Shown: piece by piece, positions 13,014-18,943 of the stretch | Layout of the letters: each line of letters begins with the position of its first letter | How positions within the stretch are numbered: the stretch's first letter is position 1 | Assembly (NCBI GenBank): GCA_041645025.1 | Contig: JBAZQV010000014.1 | Location: 1-18,943 of the forward strand | Length of the DNA stretch: 18,943 bases | Origin: GW2011-AR5 sp041645025 | GTDB taxonomy: Archaea; Aenigmatarchaeota; Aenigmatarchaeia; GW2011-AR5 | Direction: 5' to 3' | Translations under genes and position numbers: made by a program | The notes under the pieces: model-generated | Database searches by the model: none | Told to the model about the DNA's origin: nothing | What the model saw: only the letters and a program-made list of their open reading frames with translations

Positions 13014-14752
13014 ATCAGCCCCTTTATTATCATCTTTGCCGCGCGTGGAATGTCCTTCTTTTTTATCGAAGTCATGTTAGCATAGTAGTAAGCCCGCACA
13101 CGTTCTTCTGCCGTGTACTCCAGTGTATCAAAAACTGGTTTAGGTCTGGCACCGACATGGAACCCTTCTTTCCAGTCCCTTAGAATACGTGTTTTCGGGT
13201 CATGTTTTATCTGCTCCCATACCTCTGTGCCAGGATATGGAACAAGAATTCCCCAGGAAGCTGTTATGCCAAGCCTCTTTGCAAATTCCATTGAGCGCTT
13301 ATCAGACTCGTAGGTGCTTCCTACAAGACCTATTATGAAGAAACCGTGAACCTTGATTCCTGCTGCCTGGGCAAGTTTTATTCCCCTTTCAACATCCTCG
13401 AGTTTTTCACCTTTATTTATTTTGTCAAAAACTTCAGGGTCGCCGCTCTCAACACCTATGGACATGGAGTAGCATCCAGCTTCTTTCATAAGGAAGCAAA
13501 GCTCCTCATCAAGCCTGTCAGCGCGTATGCCATTCGGACATGTCCATTTCATGTTCAACTTTTCATCAATGAAAAGCTTACAAATATCCTTCGCCCGATC
13601 CATTTGAAGCGTAAAGTTGTCGTCAAGTATTTTGAATTCCTTGCTGCCATATTTCTCCTTGGCGTACATTAGTTCGTCAAATATGTTCCTGCCTGACCTA
13701 GTACGGAATCTTCTTCCTATGACTGCCGGAACGTTGCAATTCGAAACTGCTATGCCATTTACTGTATAGGTGTGGTCGTCTTCTACTTCTAAATTATAGA
13801 CGTTATCAGAAAAATTTATTTCTTCTATGGAATTGATTTTGAGCAAATTTTCCGTAGACTTATTTTTAAACATTAGAAACTGATTTCCTGAAATAGCTGA
13901 GGAAACAGTAGGCAGGACTTCTACTACCATGTCGTGCGCCTCAAGTTCATCCGCTCGTATCATTTCAAACTTGTTTCTAAACACCTTTACTTTATGGTTA
14001 GGCGTAGCTAATATCGGATCCTTGCCATTGACGTTTATTTTTAGCATCTTGCCGGAATAGTGGCGTTTGAATGTCCTCACCACATGCTTCCATCTTCCTT
14101 TATCTGTAATAACCTTCATACCATTCTCCACATCTTTTATCTTAACTATACCAATATCTGTGCGCACAAGCATGTCACCACTAAAACAATAACCGCACAA
14201 ATATGGGCATCCTCTCGAAGTTACAAGGGGCCAGTTTTCTATTTTGGATTCAAGCGAATCAAAATTATCATAAGTCGGAAAAGGTAGGCTGTCCAAGTCC
14301 GTATTCCACTCCCGTGAGGGGTTTTTTATAACCTCCCCAGCCGCTCGGTGAATTACACCGCCTATAGTAGCAGGATCCTTTCCGGATAGAATTTCCTTAA
14401 AAGTTGTCTCCGCCTCGCCAAATACTCCAAAATCAAATATTGGATTTTCCCTGAGCAGATTAACACCATCGACCATTACATGTGGTCCGCCGGCGATTAT
14501 CTTAGCTGCCGGATTTATCTTTCTGACCATGTTGGCAACCATTATAGACTCGTCAAGTGTAAACGACTTCATCGAGATTCCTACAAAATCAGCATCTTTT
14601 GCCACATCAAGCCTTTTTTTCACATTACCAGAGCGGTTGACAAAGTCCACAACCTTGATTTCATGCTGGTCGCCTATATTGCTAACTATGTAAGCTATTC
14701 CATTATTGAGGCCTTCCCATACGCCCTTTGGATCTACAAAAACTATTTTCAT
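13001..14752 (-). CDS. B12-binding-fold radical SAM enzyme interrupted by an in-frame mini-intein
   Basis: The 583-residue precursor is a class B-type radical SAM protein with an intein at residues 189-338; splicing would leave 433 residues. Residues 1-140 form a cobalamin-binding-like Rossmann domain (VGISMKSFT, IIAGGPH) without an obvious DxHxxG cobalamin-ligand motif. RGCPYLCGY carries the first two cysteines (182, 186) of CxxxCxxC; the third is Cys339, the first residue after the intein. After the insertion come FKILDDNFT, WTCPNGIRAD, SIGVESGDPEVFDKINKG and GFFIIGLVGST, the TIM-barrel strands typical of the family. The reaction is unknown; relatives methylate or rearrange unactivated carbons, so sugar or lipid modification is plausible here. 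A TATA-like box lies at 14792-14799. Neighbours are ugd (downstream) and a divergent GT4 gene. Confidence 0.9.
   Translation of the reverse strand: MKIVFVDPKGVWEGLNNGIAYIVSNIGDQHEIKVVDFVNRSGNVKKRLDVAKDADFVGISMKSFTLDESIMVANMVRKINPAAKIIAGGPHVMVDGVNLLRENPIFDFGVFGEAETTFKEILSGKDPATIGGVIHRAAGEVIKNPSREWNTDLDSLPFPTYDNFDSLESKIENWPLVTSRGCPYLCGYCFSGDMLVRTDIGIVKIKDVENGMKVITDKGRWKHVVRTFKRHYSGKMLKINVNGKDPILATPNHKVKVFRNKFEMIRADELEAHDMVVEVLPTVSSAISGNQFLMFKNKSTENLLKINSIEEINFSDNVYNLEVEDDHTYTVNGIAVSNCNVPAVIGRRFRTRSGRNIFDELMYAKEKYGSKEFKILDDNFTLQMDRAKDICKLFIDEKLNMKWTCPNGIRADRLDEELCFLMKEAGCYSMSIGVESGDPEVFDKINKGEKLEDVERGIKLAQAAGIKVHGFFIIGLVGSTYESDKRSMEFAKRLGITASWGILVPYPGTEVWEQIKHDPKTRILRDWKEGFHVGARPKPVFDTLEYTAEERVRAYYYANMTSIKKKDIPRAAKMIIKGLISGK
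13739..14188 (-). other. Mini-intein (150 residues, no homing endonuclease) in the radical SAM CxxxCxxC motif
   Basis: A self-splicing protein element of the Hint/HINT fold. It opens with CFSGDMLVRT (block A; Cys1 at 14186-14188). Block B is ILATPNHKV, with the TxxH pair at intein residues 62 and 65. Block F is VYNLEVEDDHTYTVNG, with the usual D-H. Block G is IAVSN followed by Cys+1. The penultimate residue is Ser, not the common His. Between blocks B and F there are only about 65 residues and no LAGLIDADG motif, so the endonuclease is absent. Excision restores GCPYLCGYCNV, a perfect CxxxCxxC. Sampled lines contain about 28-33% G+C against 35-50% in the exteins, consistent with separate origin. 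Confidence 0.93.
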
Positions 14753-14791
14753 ACTATCGCCAAACAGCAGAAGACTTATTGAATATTGTTC

Positions 14792-14799
14792 TTAAATAT
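14792..14799 (-). promoter_or_regulatory. TATA-like box for the radical SAM-ugd transcript
   Basis: On the minus strand ATATTTAA is centred about 44 nt upstream of ATG 14752, predicting a leader of about 18 nt. It lies in the 136-nt divergent gap shared with the GT4 gene. Confidence 0.45.
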
Positions 14800-14857
14800 G
14801 TGACCACTTTTGACTTATTTTAAGGCGTGTTTGGTACAAATATGAAAATGGTTTTGC

Positions 14858-14867
14858 GCTTTAATAA
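14858..14867 (+). promoter_or_regulatory. TATA-like box for the GT4 gene
   Basis: CGCTTTAATAAG is centred about 26 nt upstream of ATG 14889. This predicts a leaderless transcript and supports that ATG over the one at 14898. Confidence 0.5.
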
Positions 14868-14888
14868 GATTATTCTGCAGAAGTAAAA

Positions 14889-16004
14889 ATGATTGAAATG
14901 AAAGTTGCGTTGTGTACAGAAATCTTATATCCACTTTACGGCGTTGAACGTCGGGTCTACGAGTTGGCTAGAAGGCTGCCCAAATATGGTGTAGATGTTG
15001 AGGTGTTCACGTCCACCAGCAGAAACCGCTTCAAGCAGCTTAACATAAAACAAGTCAGTCATTGCACAATAACAAACCCACCAAAAAGGAACTACGCTTT
15101 TTGCATGGGATATATGTTCAATCTTTTTCGTCAGCTAATGAAGAGTGATTATGATCTAATTCATGCAGAAGGTCACCTCTCATTAATACCATGCTCATTA
15201 GCCGCGATTATGAGAAAAAAACCGTCCATAGCAACAATACATGACTTGTACCTGGCTGACTGGCGAAAGATGTACAAAAGTGTCGCGTCCTTTGGTGGCA
15301 TCCCATTTGAGATTGTCTCCTGCAAAATGCCCTTTGATCATGTATTGACCGTTAATTCTTCCCTGAAAGCAAAGATGGAAGAAATATTGAAGATTAATCC
15401 AAAAAAAATAGAAATACTGCACAGCGGCATAGATACAAAATATATAGATTCTGTAATTGGTGGTGAAAAAGATTGGTCAATACTTTACATAGGCCGTCTT
15501 GTGCCGCAAAAAAGTGTTGATACACTGATAAAAGCGTACTCGCTGCTTCCAGTGGATGTACGCAGAAAGCATCCTCTCAAGATAATAGGAGAAGGAAGCG
15601 AGCGTCCAAAACTCGAAGCCCTTTCGAAAAATCTTGGCGTAGAAGTGAATTTTATGGGAAAAGTAGAGCACCACGAAACTGTCCTGAAGGAGCTGAAAGC
15701 CGCGTCGCTCTTTGTGCTGCCATCCAGGCGGGAAAGCTTTGGAATAACAATCCTGGAAGCCATGTTTTCCGGCGTCCCTGTAATATCAACAGCGACAGAA
15801 GGCCCATCTGACCACATAGAAAACGGTAAGACAGGTTTCCTGGTTCGTGACGTGGAAGAAATGGCAGAAAAAATGGAACTCGTCCTGACTGACAGCACAC
15901 TTGAGAAAAATATCATAAAGAATGCGCGTGTCGCCGCTGAAAAGCACGACTGGGACATAATAGTCAAAAAAATAGCTGACAGGTACAAAGAACTCGTTGA
16001 GTAA
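14889..16004 (+). CDS. Family 4 glycosyltransferase (GT-B fold)
   Basis: A retaining glycosyltransferase of 371 residues with both Rossmann halves. The N-terminal half begins VALCTEILYPLYGVERRVYELARRL, where GT4 enzymes have the acceptor-side glycine loop. The C-terminal half has YIGRLVPQKSVDTLIKAY, IIGEGSERPKLE, FMGKVEHHE and the donor-binding EX7E motif (ESFGITILE) followed by GVPVISTATEG. It has no membrane helices and would act at the cytosolic face. The sugar transferred is unknown; hexose, xylose or an amino sugar made by this island are all possible. It stands alone on the plus strand, divergent from the radical SAM gene and convergent with a methyltransferase, 83 nt away. Confidence 0.88.
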   Translation: MIEMKVALCTEILYPLYGVERRVYELARRLPKYGVDVEVFTSTSRNRFKQLNIKQVSHCTITNPPKRNYAFCMGYMFNLFRQLMKSDYDLIHAEGHLSLIPCSLAAIMRKKPSIATIHDLYLADWRKMYKSVASFGGIPFEIVSCKMPFDHVLTVNSSLKAKMEEILKINPKKIEILHSGIDTKYIDSVIGGEKDWSILYIGRLVPQKSVDTLIKAYSLLPVDVRRKHPLKIIGEGSERPKLEALSKNLGVEVNFMGKVEHHETVLKELKAASLFVLPSRRESFGITILEAMFSGVPVISTATEGPSDHIENGKTGFLVRDVEEMAEKMELVLTDSTLEKNIIKNARVAAEKHDWDIIVKKIADRYKELVE

Positions 16005-16087
16005 AGTAAAGGCGTGGCATGTCGTTTAATTTTCTCAGGTAAAATCACAAGAAGAAGAATAGACCACATCCTTCGTTCTACATTTAC

Positions 16088-16723
16088 TTACTTATTTCTG
16101 CAGACAAACGTAAAATGACATGAGTATTTCTTTGGTATCCACTTAAGGTATAATTTTGTGTTGTATTTTATTGTCTTTTCTACATCAAAGTATTTTGTAA
16201 GTATAGAAATCCACTCGCCTTCACTTGCAAACCGCTCGTTTATCTGGTGTTGTGTATCTATCCGCAGGATTTTATGAACCAAGTAATTTGTATTCGGAAC
16301 ATGTATGATTATCATGGATTTTTTCTTAGCAACTCTTTTCATCTCGCCAAGCGCTTTGTCAACATCAATAAAGTGTTCAAGGCTGCCAAGGCATGTAATA
16401 AAGTCAAACATGTTACTGGAGAAAGGCAGTTTTTCTGCCTTGGAAACGTAAAATGTCGCCTTCATCGTATTTCTGGCTTTTTTAATAGCCTCTTTGCTTA
16501 TGTCGATTCCATAGCATTTGTAATTGTCAGTGAGATGCGAAATAAAGTGGCCGTCTCCGCACGCTATGTCAAGAAGCGTTCCGTTGGATTTTTCCTTCGT
16601 CAAGGTTTTTCTAATCTGTTCTACGAACCACGCAGGATTTTCAAATGGTTTGTCTCCTTTATACGCTTCGTCATAGGCGCTTTGAACGTCTTTGTAATTG
16701 CTTGTTCCGATCCTGGACTTCAT
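16088..16723 (-). CDS. Class I SAM-dependent methyltransferase
   Basis: A 211-residue Rossmann-fold methyltransferase with clearer motifs than the one at 201. LLDIACGDGHFISHL (about residues 50-64) is motif I, YGIDISKEAIKKA (motif post I) carries the ribose-binding Asp, LPFSSNMFDFITCLGSLEHF is motif II/III, and EMKRVAKKKSMIIIHVPN follows. Small-molecule or glycan O-methylation is plausible; the substrate is unknown. A GAGG sequence lies about 7 nt before ATG 16723. The 142 nt upstream separate it from STT3 and hold no convincing TATA box, so it may be read through from STT3. Confidence 0.82.
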   Translation of the reverse strand: MKSRIGTSNYKDVQSAYDEAYKGDKPFENPAWFVEQIRKTLTKEKSNGTLLDIACGDGHFISHLTDNYKCYGIDISKEAIKKARNTMKATFYVSKAEKLPFSSNMFDFITCLGSLEHFIDVDKALGEMKRVAKKKSMIIIHVPNTNYLVHKILRIDTQHQINERFASEGEWISILTKYFDVEKTIKYNTKLYLKWIPKKYSCHFTFVCRNK

Positions 16724-16865
16724 TCAATCGCCTCAATTACTCCGATCCTAGGGGGAAAGGCATTAACCCGCTTCCTTACATTTATGTCTATTTTTCTGTT
16801 TCAGAGCATCTTGTTCATGTTTCCGTACGGTTTGTTTCACCAATTAGCTGCGTTTCTCGTAGCAG
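16724..16865. other. Short gap between STT3 and the methyltransferase
   Basis: The 142-nt gap carries part of the hairpin at 16843-16870 and, on the plus strand, a second copy of TCCGATCCT (16741-16749; the other is 16706-16714, inside the start of the methyltransferase gene). I see no gene or clear promoter in it. Confidence 0.4.
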
Positions 16866-16870
16866 CTAAT
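16843..16870 (-). terminator. Hairpin overlapping the STT3 stop codon, possible terminator
   Basis: A perfect 9-bp stem (ATTAGCTGC and GCAGCTAAT) around a 10-nt loop. The STT3 stop (16866-16868) is inside one arm. No T-tract follows on the minus strand, so an RNA-stability role is as likely as termination. Confidence 0.4.
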
Positions 16871-17909
16871 CATTAAAATTTACCTTAAAGAGTTTGACTT
16901 CCCCGCCCCAGTTGTTTACATATTCAAAGTTATTAAGTCCGAGTCCGTTGTAAAGGAACATCCTTGTAAACATAGCATCCTCAAGCTGTGGGGCAATGAA
17001 AAGTATTGCCCTGTTTCCAGGTTCTATCCACACGGTTCCCTCCACCTTCGCGTCGTTCTGGGTGAAAACGCGTCCAACGCCATCTGATGTAAAGTAAACA
17101 TATTTGCTTACTTTTAGCGGCTCTGGCGTTCCTTGTTGCTGCAGAAAAACTATAAGCGTATTGTTTATTTGATATATAACAAATGAATCTGTCTGCGAAA
17201 ACGGGTATGTGTAAATTATGGCATTCTGCTTTATGTCAGGCTTTGCACTCCCAAGCTGAACAGGCATGTAGACATAAGGCGTGCCCTTCTTGTCAACAGG
17301 GTTCCATGTGGAGAAATAAGTCCACCACGTGCTTTTCCCGATAAGATCCGACGAAGCTATGTAATATATGTCACAGCCCGGTTTTCTGTATTCCTTTAGG
17401 ATGCTTACGGCAAGTGTTTCATTCGAGGTGAGAAGCGTGGTTGATATATCCTGTATCCTGGCCGTAGTTTTGTTGCCGTCTTTGTAAAGCACTATGTGAT
17501 TTATGTTGTTGTCAAATTTTTCCACAACAACGCCTTCCTGTGTATAATTCCACGGCCTTGTGAACAGGTTGCCCTGCGACGCGCCATCAAAAACAACCGG
17601 CCTTCTTGCTATTCCGGTTATGAAGTGTCCTGGATCCCAATATGTCGCGACAACGTCGCATTCTTTAGTATTGTTCTTGATCCAGTTCAATCCTTCAAAC
17701 CAGTTATCCGACAATACGGTTCCTGAGTTTTTTGCTATGAATACCGCAGGACTATAATACATATAATACACCAGCAAAAATACCGCGAATAAAACAACGA
17801 TAAGCGTAATTTCTCTTTTTGGCAATTTTTTTGTGGCCAGCAATGCAATGGCGATAACAATGAGCAGTGCCAGAGCTATAAGAAAGTCCCAGAATACTGT
17901 AACAATCAC
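16866..17909 (-). CDS. aglB: Oligosaccharyltransferase STT3/AglB, C-terminal part (displaced frame)
   Basis: This is the C-terminal half of STT3: three hydrophobic segments, then the lumenal/extracellular domain. The catalytic-site signature normally written WWDYG reads YWDPG, in VVATYWDPGHFI. The GTG at 17909 lies in the middle of a transmembrane helix and has no ribosome binding site. The same frame stays open up to 17990 but offers no ATG or GTG before 17909. It therefore looks like the continuation of the N-terminal part in another frame, not an independent gene. Losing one base in the T5 run at 17963-17967 would join the two into a continuous protein (GEDKISATNTDNIIKLAAF). Confidence 0.82.
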   Translation of the reverse strand: MIVTVFWDFLIALALLIVIAIALLATKKLPKREITLIVVLFAVFLLVYYMYYSPAVFIAKNSGTVLSDNWFEGLNWIKNNTKECDVVATYWDPGHFITGIARRPVVFDGASQGNLFTRPWNYTQEGVVVEKFDNNINHIVLYKDGNKTTARIQDISTTLLTSNETLAVSILKEYRKPGCDIYYIASSDLIGKSTWWTYFSTWNPVDKKGTPYVYMPVQLGSAKPDIKQNAIIYTYPFSQTDSFVIYQINNTLIVFLQQQGTPEPLKVSKYVYFTSDGVGRVFTQNDAKVEGTVWIEPGNRAILFIAPQLEDAMFTRMFLYNGLGLNNFEYVNNWGGEVKLFKVNFND

Positions 17910-17949
17910 TGGAACTATGAAAGCCGCCAGTTTTATTATATTGTCAGTG

Positions 17950-18943
17950 TTAGTCGCTGAAATTTTTATCCTCTCCTGTTGCCATTCTGATTATCTTTGA
18001 TATTATTATAGCGGACCCGATTGCAAGCGGTGCTGAGAAAAGCGTGGCAAATCTTACAGCAATAACCGTTGCAAGAAACGGTCCCACGAACCATACAAAC
18101 AAAAGAAGAACGGTGTCAATGTGATGTCTGTTCTTGTAGTATGAATAAAGCAGGTAAAGCAGCGCATAAATTAACAGGAAAAATGACGATACCAGAATAA
18201 AAGGTCCGCCGATGGCACTAGTTCTTTCTATTATCTCCTTTGGTCCTCCGGATTGCTGCAGTTCTGCAACAGATACATAAACATTCGGAAACTGGCTGTC
18301 CTCTCCTTTTATTGACTGAAAGCCAATAGGTCCTACCAGTGCACTTGTGATTTTCGTGTCTCCATAGGAAGGTATACTAAGGGCAAAAGATAGCAACATA
18401 TAAATCACAAAACTCATTAAAATGTATTTTGTGTCGTGCCATGCTAGTTTTATGTTTCTCCTTTTCATGACTGTGAAAAGCAGTTTCAGGACAACAAACC
18501 CTATGAACAGCCATGTTATGTACCAGTAGCCAGCCCAGGTTGAGTACCATATCCATAGTATTACGCTGCTCAGAACCGTATAGAGTATGAGTTTTTTATC
18601 AAACGATTTTGCCAAGCTCGCGTGTTTGTAAGTCAGCAGCAGCACAGCCATCGTTACCATCGAAACTAGAATTACAATAGCATCAGTGTCGGGATCACCG
18701 CCCAGACTGCGCGAAAGGTTGTTGACTTCGAACACATAGAAGAATGCCGCAAGAATACCAGCTTTTCTGTCATAGAACATCTTTCCGATAAAGTAAAGCG
18801 GTATGATAGCTAGTGTAGCAAGAAACGGTGGGAAATATATTAGGAATTCCCAAAGTTGCATCGGATTTATGCTGTTGACAAGTATGTAGCTGTAAGAACC
18901 TAGATAGAAATAAGGGTAAATCCACTCTGGTGGTCTGTAAAAC
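17950..18943 (-). CDS. aglB: Oligosaccharyltransferase STT3/AglB, N-terminal part, cut by right edge
   Basis: The membrane core of the enzyme that transfers lipid-linked glycan to Asn in secreted proteins. The frame is open to the window edge (it reads FYRPPEWIYPYFYLGSYSY before Met 18861), so the true start and the first DxD motif lie outside. Seen: GGDPDTDA, the second acidic motif (DTD) of STT3; several helices with STWAGYWYITW; the external-loop motif SVAELQ (the archaeal SVxE motif that contacts the acceptor sequon); and VRFATLFSAP with the conserved Arg. The frame then stops at 17950-17952, just after GEDKNFSD, and the rest of the protein follows in another frame. Confidence 0.85.
   Translation of the reverse strand, partial: FYRPPEWIYPYFYLGSYSYILVNSINPMQLWEFLIYFPPFLATLAIIPLYFIGKMFYDRKAGILAAFFYVFEVNNLSRSLGGDPDTDAIVILVSMVTMAVLLLTYKHASLAKSFDKKLILYTVLSSVILWIWYSTWAGYWYITWLFIGFVVLKLLFTVMKRRNIKLAWHDTKYILMSFVIYMLLSFALSIPSYGDTKITSALVGPIGFQSIKGEDSQFPNVYVSVAELQQSGGPKEIIERTSAIGGPFILVSSFFLLIYALLYLLYSYYKNRHHIDTVLLLFVWFVGPFLATVIAVRFATLFSAPLAIGSAIIISKIIRMATGEDKNFSD

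Noticed and set aside
15485..16069. 194-residue open frame on the minus strand over the GT4 gene
   Set aside because: It is Ser/Arg/Phe-rich with no recognisable motif, has no promoter or ribosome binding site, and lies wholly opposite the well-supported GT4 coding region.
16706..16749. Direct repeat TCCGATCCT on both sides of the methyltransferase start
   Set aside because: Only 9 nt, two copies, and one copy is coding; it could be a small local duplication but there is nothing else to support a function.

Overview
This window looks archaeal. It holds the membrane core of an archaeal oligosaccharyltransferase (STT3/AglB), a dolichyl-phosphate-sugar synthase next to a polytopic GT-C enzyme, and TATA-like boxes about 26 nt upstream of several start codons (leaderless transcripts). 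Downstream genes in the operons use GGAGGT or GGTGAG ribosome binding sites and ATGA-type overlaps. I cannot name the lineage from sequence alone; a DPANN or Thermoplasmata-like archaeon is a guess. Nearly every gene is for surface-glycan or N-glycan synthesis, so I read the window as a protein-glycosylation/polysaccharide island. No tRNA, rRNA, transposase or CRISPR array was seen.

Layout, left to right. 1-73: start of a membrane protein on the minus strand, cut by the window edge. 201-797: AT-rich methyltransferase (+). 837-3124: GT-C glycosyltransferase and dolichyl-phosphate-sugar synthase (-), translationally coupled. 3165-5683: 5-formyl-THF cyclo-ligase, FolD and UDP-GlcNAc 2-epimerase (-). 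5694-8731: an alpha/alpha-toroid protein of unknown function, a Fmt/ArnA-type formyltransferase and a nucleotide-sugar SDR (-). 8837-9766: AT-rich GT2 glycosyltransferase (+). 9753-12956: UDP-glucuronate decarboxylase, sugar-1-phosphate nucleotidyltransferase and UDP-glucose dehydrogenase (-), with a hairpin-rich 184-nt gap before the last. 13001-14752: B12-fold radical SAM enzyme interrupted by a 150-residue mini-intein (-). 14889-16004: GT4 glycosyltransferase (+). 16088-16723: second methyltransferase (-). 16866-18943: STT3/AglB, split by an apparent frameshift and running off the right edge (-).

How the genes fit together (inference). Nucleotidyltransferase, Ugd and Uxs form a complete path from sugar-1-phosphate through UDP-glucose and UDP-glucuronate to UDP-xylose. 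WecB would supply UDP-ManNAc. The formyltransferase lies near FolD and 5-formyl-THF cyclo-ligase, the enzymes that make and recover its donor 10-formyl-THF, which suggests a sugar N-formylation module carrying its own one-carbon supply. GT2, GT4 and GT-C enzymes would build the glycan on a dolichyl carrier, methyltransferases and the radical SAM enzyme could decorate it, and STT3 would transfer it to protein.

Most worth a second look: the mini-intein placed exactly at the third cysteine of the radical SAM CxxxCxxC motif; the folate-formyl module; the structured leader upstream of the UDP-xylose genes; and the split STT3.
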